Assembly (NCBI GenBank): GCA_029721515.1 | Contig: CM056563.1 | Location: forward strand, 10,984,454-11,048,453 | DNA from: Synanceia verrucosa | Taxonomy: Eukaryota; Chordata; Actinopteri; Perciformes; Synanceiidae | Length of the DNA stretch: 64,000 nt | Reading direction: 5' to 3' | Shown here: piece after piece, positions 46,950-60,501 of the stretch | Numbering within the stretch: the stretch's first letter is position 1 | How the letters are laid out: every line of letters starts with the position of its first letter | Notes under the pieces: model-generated | What the model was told of the DNA's origin: nothing | Database searches by the model: none | The model's input: the letters and a program-made list of their open reading frames with translations, nothing else | Translations under genes and position numbers: made by a program

Positions 46950-49900
46950 CTGAAGGGTAAAACAAGTTAAATCAACAAACAAGTTACATACAGGGCAAAC
47001 TGAAATTTAAGGCTCATGATTTCTTACAATGCACCCAAACAAGACTCATTTGACGACAATGACCAGTGACTACTATGATGACCAATAACCTCATGTTAAA
47101 CACAATGAAAAACTGAAGCTGACAATAACCAGTGTAATCTGACTTTGATGTTACCTTTGTGATCTTGCTGGGGCGGGTGGTGTTGATGAAACTGTTCTTG
47201 GATATTCTTGGCATTGGGTTCCAGCCCTCATTCTGAGGCTGGCTAGTCCGGCCTCCTCCTGGTGTGTGTGAGCCTCGGCCCGCCATGTTCCCTCTCATCA
47301 TGCCACCAGCGCCTCTTCTTTGTCCTCCCTTTTTCTTGGATAGAAGCTGCTGCTGGACTTTGATTTGTTCTCTGCGCTCCTCCATCTCTGTCTCTTTGTG
47401 GATCTGGTTGATTGTTTTAGGACCCTGGTCTCCTTTACGAGGCACCCAGTTATTCTAGATCAGAGATGGCAGATGGTTATAATATTAATGTCTACATTGA
47501 TGGTTCCCATGTGACTTATAACACACAAACAATATAAAAAAATCTGCTCATTAAGGAACACTTCTTATGATTAGTCACCACCATAAATGCTTCTTATCTT
47601 TATTACAGTATCTCATTATGGATGAATTCATATTTACCTTCCTGAGGTCCAACACGTCTTGAAGCATGAAGCGAATCCTGGATGAGGTCTTTCTCTCTTT
47701 GATGATCTTGTCCATCTGATTGAAATACTCATCCATACGAGGCTGACAGGGACACGGAAAAGTGGCTTTTATGAGTCTTGGCTACAAAAAAAGGACTTCC
47801 TGTAAATGTTTGTATGTTCACGTTTTACTTACCTTGGCCTTCTCAAAGTCCAGATCTTTGCCAATAGTAGAAAGCAGGATGCAGAGACACTCCAGAGACT
47901 TTTCATCATGCTTCTTCAGCAGTTTGAAAACACAGTCGTGCATGATGGCCTCTGTCAGCATCTTCAGCTTGAAGAGCTCACCAATGAACTTCACGTTACC
48001 CAGTGAACGGCGGCGGGCCTTGTCTCTGGACTCCTGCAGCTCATTCCTCAAGCGCTCACGCTCCTCTTCCTGAGGACAGACACTTAGTGCTTAGTGGGAG
48101 TAATGTGATCAGTTTAGACAAATTAATAAAACACTGGTGGTTGAGAGAGTGACAGGTTAAGAACACATTTCTTACTTCTTTGGCAGCCTCGATTTCTTTT
48201 TGCTTTTTCTCAAGCATTTCATTGTCATCATCATGGTCCTTCTCAAACTCTCTCTGGCAGCGGCTGAGCAGCGCTTTGCAGAAGTTCACAAAAACTCCTG
48301 GCTTGTCTGCGGTGGGGACTTTCAGCTGTAGGGGAAAACATTGAGTATAATTAAGATTTTTTCTAGAATATACATTTTTATCTCACGATAATATGCATTG
48401 AAAACTTGACAAAAAAACAAACGAAAAAACATCAAACAAATTACCTCCTTAAGGCAGTTGCACATGTTGGCGTAGATCACAGAGAAGTTGGGCTCTGAGA
48501 TGGCCTTTTCAAAGATGAGATCAGCGGCTCCCTTCAGCCTCTCCTCTGTGTCTATCGTCAGATCTGTCACTTGTTTCATCAGCTTCTGAAACTTCTCAGG
48601 GGTCATCTTGTTGAGGATACTGCGCAGATGCTTGAACAGCTCTTGAGTCTTGACCTGTTCAGGATCTTCGTCTTGAGGATCATCTGTGTCGCGACCAAGA
48701 GAGGAGTTCTTCACTCCAGGCTTCCAGGCATTCTCAGCCTTGTTGAGCTGCACGTCGTCATTGAGGGACATGTTGAGGATGATTTTCCTGGGCTCTTTCC
48801 TTTCACCCTGCTGGGAGTGACATGGCCCAGGTGGCTAAAAAGAGCAATTTCAGAAAAAAAGGGACAAGAACGTGCAATGATAAGAAACCACCCCAGAAAA
48901 GTAACAGACAAATCCCTTGTGTAGAGAAGAGGCTCTACATAAATGACTCGATATTCAAGCCTGAAGTGCAACATGAGCGACATCACTAGTGCGTTGAACT
49001 CACCTCAACCTGCTCTCTGCTGGGCTGGTTGTTGGTCTTGTCCTGGAAGTGTCTGTCCAACTGTTTGCTGAGCTCCTCTCCACCGATGACCTTCTTCTTA
49101 TCCTCTTCCTTTGATTCCATCTCCTCTCTTGTAGTGAACTCCACTTTCTAAATTGCGGAACCAGGGAAGAAAGTTCAACACACTCTCATAAGTGATCAGT
49201 TTTAGGTTATGGGAACATCTTTGCACTCACACCCTAGCAGAGCCAGAGTGGAGGTTTTCAGAATGTTAAACACAATGAAAAACTGAAGCTGACAATAACC
49301 AGTGTAATCTGACTTTGATGTTACCTTTGTGATCTTGCTGGGGCGGGTGGTGTTGATGAAACTGTCCTTGGATATTCTTGGCATTGGGTTCCAGCCCTCA
49401 TTCTGAGGCTGGTTAGTCCGGCCTCCTCCTGGTGTGTGTGAGCCTCGGCCCGCCATGTTCCCTCTCATCATGCCACCAGCGCCTCTTCTTTGTCCTCCCT
49501 TTTTCTTGGATAGAAGCTGCTGCTGGACTTTGATTTGTTCTCTGCGCTCCTCCATCTCTGTCTCTTTGTGGATCTGGTTGATTGTTTTAGGACCCTGGTC
49601 TCCTTTACGAGGCACCCAGTTATTCTAGATCAGAGATGGCAGATGGTTATAATATTAATGTCTACATTGATGGTTCCCATGTGACTTATAACACACAAAC
49701 AATATAAAAAAATCTGCTCATTAAGGAACACTTCTTATGATTAGTCACCACCATAAATGCTTCTTATCTTTATTACAGTATCTCATTATGGATGAATTCA
49801 TATTTACCTTCCTGAGGTCCAACACGTCTTGAAGCATGAAGCTTAATCCTGGATGAGGTCTTTCTCTCTTTGATGATCTTGTCCATCTGATTGAAATACT

Positions 49901-52900
49901 GATCCATACGAGGCTGACAGGGACACGGAAAAGTGGCTTTTATGAGTCTTGGCTACAAAAAAAGGACTTCCTGTAAATGTTTGTATGTTCACGTTTTACT
50001 TACCTTGGCCTTCTCAAAGTCCAGATCTTTGCCAATAGTAGAAAGCAGGATGCAGAGACACTCCAGAGACTTTTCATCATGCTTCTTCAGCAGTTTGAAA
50101 ACACAGTCGTGCATGATGGCCTCTGTCAGCATCTTCAGCTTGAAGAGCTCACCAATGAACTTCACGTTACCCAGTGAACGGCGGCGGGCCTTGTCTTGGG
50201 ACTCCTGCAGCTCCTTCCTCAAGCGCTCACGCTCCTCTTCCTGAGGACAGACACTTAGTGCTTAGTGGGAGTAATGTGATCAGTTTAGACAAATTAATAA
50301 AACACTGGTGGTTGAGAGAGTGACAGGTTAAGAACACATTTCTTACTTCTTTGGCAGCCTCGATTTCTTTTTGCTTTTTCTCAAGCATTTCATTGTCATC
50401 ATCATGGTCCTTCTCAAACTCTCTCTGGCAGCGGCTGAGCAGCGCTCTGCGGAAGTTCACAAAAACTCCTGGCTTGTCTGCGGTGGGGACTTTCAGCTGT
50501 AGGGGAAAACATTGAGTATAATTAAGATTTTTTCTAGAATATACATTTTTATCTCACGATAATATGCATTGAAAACTTGACAAAAAAACAAACGAAAAAA
50601 CATCAAACAAATTACCTCCTTAAGGCAGCTGCACATGTTGGCGTAGGTCACAGAGAAGTTGGGCTCTGAGATGGCCTTTTCAAAGATGAGATCAGCGGCT
50701 CCCTTCAGCCTCTCCTCTGTGTCTATCGTCAGATCTGTCACTTGTTTCATCAGCTTCTGAAACTTCTCAGGGGTCATCTTGTTGAGGATACTGCGCAGAT
50801 GCTTGAACAGCTCTTGAGTCTTGACCTGTTCAGGATCTTCGTCTTGAGGATCATCTGTGTCGCGACCAAGAGAGGAGTTCTTCACTCCAGGCTTCCAGGC
50901 ATTCTCAGCCTTGTTGAGCTGCACGTCGTCATTGAGGGACATGTTGAGGATGATTTTCCTGGGCTCTTTCCTTTCACCCTGCTGGGAGTGACATGGCCCA
51001 GGTGGCTAAAAAGAGCAATTTCAGAAAAAAGGGACAAGAACGTGCTATGATAAGAAACCACCCCAGAAAAGTAAGAGACAAATCCCTTGTGTAGAGAAGA
51101 GGCTCTACATAAATGACTCGATATTCAAGCCTGAAGTGCAACATGAGCGACATCACTAGTGCGTTGAACTCACCTCAACCTGCTCTCTGCTGGGCTGGTT
51201 GTTGGCCTTGTCCTGGAAGTGTCTGTCCAACTGTTTGCTGAGCTCCTCTCCACCGATGACCTTCTTCTTATCCTCTTCCTTTGATTCCATCTCCTCTCCT
51301 GTAGTGAACTCCACTTTCTAAATTGCGGAACCAGGGAAGAAAGTTCAACACACTCTCATAAGTGATCAGTTTTAGGTTATGGGAACATCTTTGCACTCAC
51401 ACCCTAGCAGAGCCAGAGTGGAGGTTTTCAGAATGTGTCTCAGTGTCTTGTACTACTGTAGCCTACAAACCTGTTCAGAGACAAACTCGTTGACGTCTTT
51501 ATCCTCAGGCAAGAAATCACTCCAACTGAGCCCACCCTCTGTCCACATGGCCCCGACCTTCTTAGGGGTCTGATGGGGAAGGGAAAAAACCCAAACAAAC
51601 CATTAGATCTAGTCAGTCTAAAATGTCAAAGTGTATAAAGTATTACCACTGTGTTAATGTATAACAGGACGTATTGACACATGTTTAAGTCTGCCATGCC
51701 TCATCTAGAAGATGGATTCATGTAGGACATACCATTCCTTTGCAGAGCAACTTGAGGATCTGGACCAGCAGCACGCCAGCTAGCCCCAGAGGCACGAGAG
51801 GCTTGGAGATCTCCCTGAAGACAAAACACAAGCAGTTGTTTTATTTGTTGCATTTATTCGTAAAACCACAATTATACTAAAGCTGACAAAGGTGACTGAC
51901 TCAGGCTTGATGTTTCTGAGCTGCACTACCAAACACCCTTAATATGTTGTACTTTAAAGCATGCTAAAAATGCTCTTTATGGAGAGAGCCATACTGGATT
52001 TAATTATGTTTGCTGACTACCAGCACTGTAGCTCACCTGAAGAGCTGTCCAATTGAGATGCCTCCCTCATGGAGCATGGGGGAGATGAGCTCAGCCAGGT
52101 AAAGCCAGATGTGAGGTATATCTGTGGCGATGTCTTCCACAGCTTCCAAGGTCTCTTCTAGCCTATGGTCCCCCCCCCCCACAAAAAACATTCAATCTCA
52201 CTTTGAACGTATAGCAGTTTAATTTTCTCAAATCAGTCTATTGAGAGTAAATAATGATGCACTAGAGGCTTCAAACACTGGAAACATGGTATCATGTTTT
52301 TTTTCCTGTGGATGCTCACCCTTTGTAGTACTGCTCTGTGGGCAACACCCCTGTCTTTACAAGCTGGTGCAGCAACAGGCCCATGCGCTCTCTGGCGACG
52401 GTGTTGCGCTCTAGCGTCAACTCCACGGCATTCCGCACAAACACATGGAGCAGTGAGGCACTGTTCAGTTCAGTCACACACTGCAACGCCTCCTACAGTA
52501 GCAGAGGAAAAAGACACCACAAGATGTGAGCCATCAGAGAGGTTTCACCTTCCAAGCGTATGCTGGTGGAGCCTGATTGTAATAATAAAAAAGCAAATAT
52601 TTGAGTCAAATTCACTTTGCATGTGGTCGTGATCATACCTTCAAGTCATTAATGTGGAGGTATTCTTCAATGATGGCTCTTGACTTCTTCTCCAACTCCT
52701 CTTCACTCAAGGCAGGTTTTGGAAGAGAGGGAGGAGGACTGGGGGCGTTCTTCACTCCAGGCTTCCAGGCATTCTCAGCCTTGTTGAGCTGCACGTCGTC
52801 ATTGAGGGACATCTTGAGGATGATTTCTCTGGGCTCTTTCATTTGACCCTGCTGGGAGTGACATGGCCCAGGTGGCTAAAAGAGGAGAAGACAAGCAATT

Positions 52901-55900
52901 TCAGAAAAAAGGGACAAGAACGTGCTATGATAAGAAACCAACCCAGAAAAGGAAGAGACAAATCCCTTGTGTAGAGAAGAGGCTCTACATAAATGTCTCG
53001 ATATTCAAGCCTGAAGTGCAACATGAGCGACATCACTAGTGCGTTGAACTCACCTCAACCTGCTCTCTGCTGGGCTGGTTGTTGGCCTTGTCCTGGAAGT
53101 GTCTGTCCAACTGTTTGCTGAGCTCCTCTCCATCGATGACCTTCTTCTTATCCTCTTCCTTTGATTCCATCTCCTCTCCTGTAGTGAACTCCACTTTCTA
53201 AATTGCGGAACCAGGGAAGAAAGTTCAACACACTCTCATAAGTGATCAGTTTTAGGTTATGGGAACATCTTTGCACTCACATCCTAGCAGAGCCAGAGTG
53301 GAGGTTTTCAGAATGTGTCTCAGTGTCTTGTACTACTGTAGCCTACAAACCTGTTCAGAGACAAACTCGTTGATGTCTTTATCCTCAGGCAAGAAATCAC
53401 TCCAACTGAGCCCACCCTCTGTCCACATGGCCCCGACCTTCTTAGGGGTCTGATGGGGAAGGGAAAAAACCCAAACAAACCATTAGATCTAGTCAGTCTA
53501 AAATGTCAAAGTGTATAAAGTATTACCACTGTGTTAATGTATAACAGGACGTATTGACACATGTTTAAGTCTGCCATGCCTCATCTAGAAGGTGGATTCA
53601 TGTAGGACATACCATTCCTTTGCAGAGCAACTTGAGGATCTGGACCAGCAGCACGCCAGCTAGACCCAGAGGCACGAGAGGCTTGGAGATCTCCCTGAAG
53701 ACAAAACACAAGCAGTTGTTTTATTTGTTGCATTTATTCGTAAAACCACAATTATACTAAAGCTGACAAAGGTGACTGACTCAGGCTTGATGTTTCTGAG
53801 CTGCACTACCAAACACCCTTAATATGTTGTACTTTAAAGCATGCTAAAAATGCTCTTTATGGAGAGAGCCATACTGGATTTAATTATGTTTGCTGACTAC
53901 CAGCACTGTAGCTCACCTGAAGAGCTGTCCAATTGAGATGCCTCCCTCATGGAGCATGGGGGAGATGAGCTCAGCCAGGTAAAGCCAGATGTAAGGTATA
54001 TCTGTGGCGATGTCTTCCACAGCTTCCAAGGTCTCTTCTAGCCTATGGTCCCCCCCACAAAAAAACATTCAATCTCACTTTGAACGTATAGCAGTTTCAT
54101 TTTCTCAAATCAGTCTATTGAGAGTAAATAATGATGCACTAGAGGCTTCAGACACTGGAAAGATGGTATCATGTTTTTTTTCCTGTGGATGCTCACCCTT
54201 TGTAGTACTGCTCTGTGGGCAACACCCCTGTCTTTACAAGCTGGTGCAGCAACAGGCCCATGCGCTCTCTGGCGACGGTGTTGCGCTCTAGCGTCAACTC
54301 CACGGCATTCCGCACAAACACATGGAGCAGTGAGGCACTGTTCAGTTCGGTCACACACTGCAACGCCTCCTACAGTAGCAGAGGAAAAAGACACCACAAG
54401 ATGTGAGCCATCAGAGAGGTTTCACCTTCCAAGCATATGCTGGTGGAGCCTGATTGTAATAATAAAAAAGCAAATATTTAAGTCAAATTCACTTTGCATG
54501 TGGTCGTGATCATACCTTCAAGTCATTAATGTGGAGGTATTCTTCAATGATGGCTCTTGACTTCCTCTCCAACTCCTCTTCACTCAAGGCAGGTTTTGGA
54601 GGAGAGGGAGGAGGACTGGGGGCGTTCTTCACTCCAGGCTTCCAGGCATTCTCAGCCTTGTTGAGCTGCACGTCGTCATTGAGGGACATGTTGAGGATGA
54701 TTTCCCTGGGCTCTGTCCTTTGACCCTGCTGGGACTGACATGGCTCAGGTGGCTAAAAAGAGGAGAAGACTTTTCAATTTCAGAAAAAAAGGGACAAGAA
54801 CTTGCTATGATAAGAAAGCAACCCAGGAACAACATTCATCATTGCAGACTGCAGTGGAGTCTTGTTTGCCTGAAGTTAAAGGGGAAAAATTACTTACTTA
54901 GTGTCCAAAAATACTGACAAGACAAGATGGATGTGCAGTTTCCTCAGTCTCTGGCATAATCACCAGGATATTTTTAAAAAATGGTTATGATAATTAAATG
55001 TCACTGGCTGTTTCAGTTTTTAATATAAAAATGTCTGCCCTTCACCTTTTCCACACAAGCGGTACTTTAAATCAGTACAGGATATCTATCAATAATTTAG
55101 ATTTCTAAAACCTGGAAAACTACATCTTTATCTCAGAATGACAGTGTTTGAGCTTCAGAGTTTAAATGTGTCAATGAAAACTACTCGTCCCAAAATGCTT
55201 CTTACCTGTGGGGGAGTCGGTGTGGTGGTGGACCTTCCACCTGACATGATCTCCTCTGTGATATCACGCCATCCCTGGTTGGGGTCTACTATCCTTATCT
55301 ATAAGAAGATGGGGTAAATATTGTCAAGGTTTCCACAAACTGACATCAAAATACAGACAGTATGTAATGATGCTGTCACTACTGATCTATAGCACCCATC
55401 ATCATAAATACTATAGTTATTTTCAGGTAAACGGGAAAGACAACACACTCTGCCCATTCAAAAATGTTTTTCGACCTCAGACAAGAGGTCTTTTGTTGTG
55501 ACACACTACCGGTTTGCGTTCCCTCTTTGGTGGCCCTTGTGGCTGCGCCAGTGGTTGCTGAAGAGGCGGGGCTTGTTGCTGTTGCTGGGCGGGGCTGCTC
55601 ATGACGGTTGCCGGCTGGACAGAGGGGGAGTACTGTGGCTGAGCTGGATAGTACGCTCCTGTTGTAACAGTAAAATGAAACAAAAAAAAACATTGATGAA
55701 AAGAAATGATAGAAAACCATCCATCTGAGAGTCACAGGATTTTTTTTTCTCTCCCTGAAGTTCTGACCAAAAGCTCTTCAGGGTTTTGAAGTAATAACCT
55801 TCACTTCAGACTGTGAATGTCAGACAGAAATGACACATTAAAGTGCTGCTTCGTAGATGAACAGACAACGTCACTTACTATCTTGTGCTTATAAATCAAG

Positions 55901-58166
55901 ATAGTAATAATAACTTTCATTGTAATCATATCAAATATTTGATTGACGACAAAACTGAAGTATATGAAATTGCTAAAAGTAGAATTTCACACTGCAGGCA
56001 GACTTTTCAGCTCCCCACTGGCCCTGTGCTCATCTTAAGCACTAAATTAGGAAGAAATTGATTTCAGGGATGAGTCCGTTATTATTTCAGCCTTTGTATA
56101 ATTGGGAACTACACTGTTCATGTGTGCAGATGACCTGTTTTAACCTACAGTATATTGCACTGACACAGTGTGCATAAAGCTGATTTATTTTGGTAAGGCT
56201 GTGCTATTTAATTATTAATAGCTTAATAGATGCTTTTATTTTATGTAAGCGACCTTCACTTTGTATTCCATTTCCCAGATGCAAGTACACTTGTGTGTGT
56301 GTGTGTGTGTGTTACCAAAAACAATCCCACATGATTACAGCGCTATCAGCGACAGGAAGTGTCACAGAGACTTTGCCACCAAAGACTGCTGACCGACACA
56401 CAAGCGCACAAACACTACTCACCAGGAGGTAAGAGGAGCACCCTGGAGAGAGAGAGACGGCCGTTCTCTCGCCTCGCCCTCTCTCCCTCGTAGCCACAAA
56501 GGGCTCTGAACCAAAGCAGCAAAACGAGAGGAAAAGGAGAGAGGGCAGGAAAAGACAGATGCAGAATGAGTTAATGAGAGGATCTAGAGGAAGCAGGGTG
56601 TTAAAAAGGTCCCATGAAAAGAACAATGTCTTAAATGTATTCTTAACTTGTGTTCCTGACTGCATCTTATTCTTATGCATTTCTTTTAATAAAAGTCATA
56701 AGTTTCTTCCTGGATTTTTTTATGTTCTGTTCTTTGAATAATATTACATCCAGGAGTATTTAAGAGAAAATTTAATGGGAGGTTTCAGTTTTACCCAACC
56801 AATGCCCCACATTTAACAAAAAGCTGAAGAATACCATTACTCCCTCAGCTAATGAGCATTTGTCACATAAATCAGAAGAGGCCCATGAGGAGGTACTCAG
56901 TTGTAATGGAAAAGCACTAAAACTGTGCCATGCTGTGCCGTTACTGTGTAGTGGAAAAGCACCAATAGATCCCTCCTAACATTAAATCCACCTTAACAGT
57001 TTACATGGACATGCATCCAGCAAATGAAAAAAAATATTGTCTGAAATCCATTTCATGGAACCTATAAGAAGACAGTGTCAGTGACAGACTGCAGATAGAA
57101 AGAGCACAGGCCGAAGCAGATTCAAGCCAGACCACATGCAACGGGCACCTCACTACATACAGCAGAGTTCACTAAGAAAGACATTAAACGGTCCAGCCAG
57201 CCAAGCAGAGCCACGACACACCCAGCAGTACATGCTGGGAAAGAGGAGAGTAAATGCATATGGGACTAATACTATGTGCTTCAACATAAAATCTGTTCAA
57301 TTTAGGTGTTTGAGATTTCACCCCATCCACCTGATGTTTGTGGTTGTGATTGGTTGCTGTCGGTCTTTGTCATAAAACCTTACCATAAGTAGGGTACTCA
57401 GCAGGCCCAGCCCCTGGATAGAAACCTGCTGTACCGCTGGTCACAGGATACTGCCAGGTAGGAGGCACATATGGGGCACAGTACTGCAGAGACAAAATAA
57501 GGAGTGAGAGACGACGACAACGGATGGAACAGTTTAGTTGAGAGAGCAACGGGTCAATCTTTAGCAATGCAAGCTAAATAAGCCATCAGAAACTGTTAAA
57601 ATGGGCTTAGAATAGAATAAAATAAAATAGAATTACTTCATTGATCCCAACATGGGAAATTACTTTGTAGCAGCAGCGAGAAATGCAATCACAGTTAATA
57701 AAAAAGCAACATAAAGAACAGAAAAAAATATTACTCTTTACAATTAAAGTATATACAGAAGCGCAGTATTAAAAGTATAAAAATGTATATGCTGATAAAT
57801 ATTATGGCTCATGGTGATAGTCATTGTGCAAATCAGCAGTGAAATAAAGATGAACAGTAGGTAATGATATAACAGTTCTGATCAGAAGTAGTGCAAATAA
57901 ATGGAGAGGATGATCCTCATTGTCCCTGATGGAGAGCAGGTTTTTGAGTGTCCTAAAATACTAAATAACTAATGGGAACCAACCTGTCCAGAGGGGGTGT
58001 AGTAGCTCTGAGGGAAGCCAGCAAAATACAGCTGCTGCTGCGGGTAAATCATCATCAACTGGGAGTAGGGTGGGTAGACATGAGTAGGTGCAGCACGTTG
58101 TGGGCCACCAGGCGCTTGTACGCTTGGCACACTGGCGGCCATGGCTGGTCCGCTCTGATGGTAATT
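46827..58166 (-). CDS. eif4g1: eIF4G1-like gene, unit 3, permuted domains, one frame break
   Basis: 28 exons, conceptual length about 1625 residues. It is the copy with the intact first exon: 183 bp, ending SYYTPSGQ in phase 0, which joins YCAPYVPP of the next exon as in other eIF4G1 proteins. The domain order is PABP-binding region, MA3, MA3, MIF4G, linker, MIF4G, tail. The only frame break seen is a one-base insertion (with a substitution) at about 49843 in the fourth exon of B1, inside RIRFMLQ. That exon is phase 0 at both ends, so skipping it would keep the frame at a cost of 35 residues. The eIF4E-binding segment and W2 are absent, as in the other copies. Confidence 0.82.
47155..48834 (-). 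CDS. eif4g1: Unit 3 gene: MIF4G module B2
   Basis: Exons 48445-48834, 48176-48325, 47833-48069, 47638-47742, 47155-47454; open. B2 markers are present. It has SVIYANM instead of SVTYANM, and ESRDKARRR instead of ESQDKARRR. It shares two silent or conservative variants in the third exon with B1 of the same unit. Confidence 0.85.
49004..49147 (-). CDS. eif4g1: Unit 3 gene: linker exon between MIF4G modules
   Basis: 144 bp, in frame. It reads QDKTNN where other copies read QDKANN. Confidence 0.78.
49325..51005 (-). CDS. eif4g1: Unit 3 gene: MIF4G module B1 (frame break in fourth exon)
   Basis: Exons 50616-51005, 50347-50496, 50004-50240, 49808-49913, 49325-49624. The fourth exon is 106 bp instead of 105: the plus strand reads GCTTAATCC at 49841-49849 where all other copies have GCGAATCC. 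This shifts the frame inside RIRFMLQ, a conserved MIF4G helix. Other exons are intact. SKDSF replaces SKNSF in the last exon. Confidence 0.8.
51174..52875 (-). CDS. eif4g1: Unit 3 gene: MA3 module A2
   Basis: Exons 52639-52875, 52320-52492, 52037-52162, 51733-51814, 51471-51569, 51174-51317. Open frame; A2-type start ([15 protein letters not shown]). Confidence 0.85.
53054..54752 (-). CDS. eif4g1: Unit 3 gene: MA3 module A1
   Basis: Exons 54516-54752, 54197-54369, 53917-54042, 53613-53694, 53351-53449, 53054-53197. All lengths are as expected and the frame is open. The fused exon has the PPEPCQ start and [12 protein letters not shown]. Confidence 0.85.
55206..58166 (-). CDS. eif4g1: Unit 3 gene: N-terminal exons N1-N4 (intact)
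   Basis: Exons N1 57984-58166, N2 57384-57483, N3 55510-55658, N4 55206-55298. N1 has the C5 tract and is the frame reference for the other two copies. N3 and N4 carry the PABP-interaction segment ([27 protein letters not shown]). The GC-rich patch in the N2-N3 intron near 56465 is altered relative to units 1 and 2. Confidence 0.82.
56292..56311. repeat. TG microsatellite in N2-N3 intron, unit 3
   Basis: Uninterrupted TG run, counterpart of the unit 1 microsatellite. Confidence 0.85.
57604..57925. repeat. Fish interspersed repeat in N1-N2 intron, unit 3
   Basis: Counterpart of the repeat at 17152-17480. Confidence 0.5.
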
Positions 58167-60501
58167 CTAGAGAAGAGATGGGGAGAATAAACGATGAAGA
58201 CAAGCAAACCTGTTGCTGTGTGTGTTTAGTGTCTTCACTATGGTGGTGGTCCTAACCCTTGTGTTGTGTTTGTACATGTGTGTTCAGTAACACACACCTC
58301 TAACCTCAGCTGGAAGCACGCACAGCAACTAATTTACCGACCGAACTAATTTAATTTCTAATATTATGGGCCAAAAACAGAAGTCTATCAACGTGATCAT
58401 GATGAAGTGCGTCTCTCTTTTTATTTACAGTATTACCTGTTCTTGTTGAAGGTGACGAGACACTTGCGGTTGTCGGTGCTATGTTACTCCGGTAGCTTCG
58501 CTTGTCTGTTGAACGCTTAAACTATCAGGTGAGTCCGCTGATTTGTTGTTGTTGTCAGGCTGGAATATACAGCTTTCAATGTTTATAAGTTGGTACATAC
58601 TTCTCCAAATGTTCAAAGCCTGGAACATACTTCTCAAAATGCCCAATACGTCATCCAATTCCATCACCATGGAGACCCTCGATCCCTCGCAGCTGTCGTG
58701 ATGCGTGTGGTGCAGTCCTGCCGTAAAGCAATTCCCCATTAATATCGCAGACAAAGCAGTGGAAAATACTATTTTAATAATTGTATTTATTCATTATTTA
58801 GTACATTATTTAATTATTAATAATTATTTGCGAGGGAGATAGAAAAGAAGAACATTGATTGAGAAAATATCAGATGTTCTAATCAAACCAACACCTTTAA
58901 GTAGTCTATGTTCTGTGGAAATATGCCCCACCCATAATTACTAAATTAACTAAAATGCATTTCCTGCTGAAAATGCGTGGGAATGCTGATAGATGAAGCT
59001 ATGCTGCTAATGCTAAATGCTGCTTAGCTTAAGCTAATCTGCTAATGCTAGCTTAAATGCAGGAAAGATGAATGTATAATTGAATTCAGTTTAAAAGTTG
59101 AATGTTGAAAATGTGTGGATTTAATTTAAAAGTCAAATGTTGAAAATTTTAGAATTAACTTGCGACATTTAATGGCCGTACATACCAGCGTTTATACAAA
59201 GGTTATACAAAGCTAGCAGGTAGAGCAGCTCTTCTTCCTTGTCGTCAGTGTAGCACGCCGCCATTACAGAAAAATGAAAACAATGCGCAAGGACTGTGGG
59301 AAATGTAGGGTTTCATGGAAATGTCACAGGAAACGACTGCACAGCAGTACACTAAAATATGAAAGCTCTGAGCGGAGCGGACAGTTCGCGTGGATACCGC
59401 GCCGCTGACAGCCTGCCTGAGTATGAATTGGCCTTTAGACTCCCATTCAGTTGAACTGAGTCAGACCATGAAGAACTCCTCTCCATTACTCAAAAACTGT
59501 GATTTGGTTTTTGGAGGAGAGGCGGCAGGAGCTTGTGAGGATTACAGCGGTGAAAATTTTATGTCTCTACTCCATTTAGAGTGGTGAGACCAGGGTTGCC
59601 GCATGGGATTTTGGGCCCCATGAAAACATATCACATTAGGCCCCATCACCGAAGGCCATAAGAACCCTGTGCAACACTGACCCCCTTCCATAATGTTAAC
59701 TGACATGTCACGTTGCTCACCTTCTTGTGGGGGTTCATTGTGTAGGAGGGAGCTGTGGGGAGACAGTGCACCTGATGTCATATCAGTGTAAGGTTTACAA
59801 GTTAATTCTACAAGTTAATGAAGGCATTAGAATTTGTGAAGTATATATTTGTAATTAAATATGTTCATGTTTACATTTCATTATTTCTAGCTCAAAATAT
59901 TTACAGACAAGCTGTGCAGAATCTGCCCTTTCAGGTTTGGTTTTATATGCATTTACCTGGGTTAAATGTATCCTAGCTTCTGATTGGTTAGTTTTGGACA
60001 CGTGATTCAGGAGTAGGAAATGAAGTTAATGTTGTCATTGTGGCTACGCTGTGTGGACTTAATTAAAAAGCACGCTGCACAGAGTTATCTGTCTCCATCA
60101 TGCTGTTTCTCCTCCTAAGAAGACTTCCAACCACCACATGTTGAACCGCCATGTTACATCAGTAGCTGGGTCTGGTAGGGAGCACGGGGAAAACCATTTA
60201 ATATAACAAGCTAAAACCTAGTTCATCTCATTGTGGACATCAAACTAGCCAACAGCTTGATTTCAACCACTTAGTGACTCCACCAACCTTTCCTGGAGAA
60301 CAAAACTAGGTGACATGCTGTCACCCTTTCTTCTCTCTTTCCTCTCTAAACTTTCTTTCCCTCTTTTTTGGGACCCAGACTTGGTCTTTTCAGACATTAC
60401 GGCAGCCTTTTGCATCCTCTGTGCACAACTCGGCACACTGACTGTAGTGGCGCGGCACAGCCATTTCATGGGGGGATTTGCTAAAAATGAATTTGCGAGG
60501 C
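58167..60501. other. Upstream region of the unit 3 gene, no firm gene
   Basis: Collinear with 17713-20043, with a short insertion at about 59190-59205 (TTATACAAAGG repeated). Confidence 0.4.

Larger units (their letters stand above)
40932..60501. repeat. Tandem segmental duplication unit 3
   Basis: Third copy, 19570 bp, with two MA3-type and two MIF4G-type modules and about 36 copies of the 32-bp minisatellite. It is the only unit whose first N-terminal exon keeps an open phase-0 reading frame. Confidence 0.95.
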
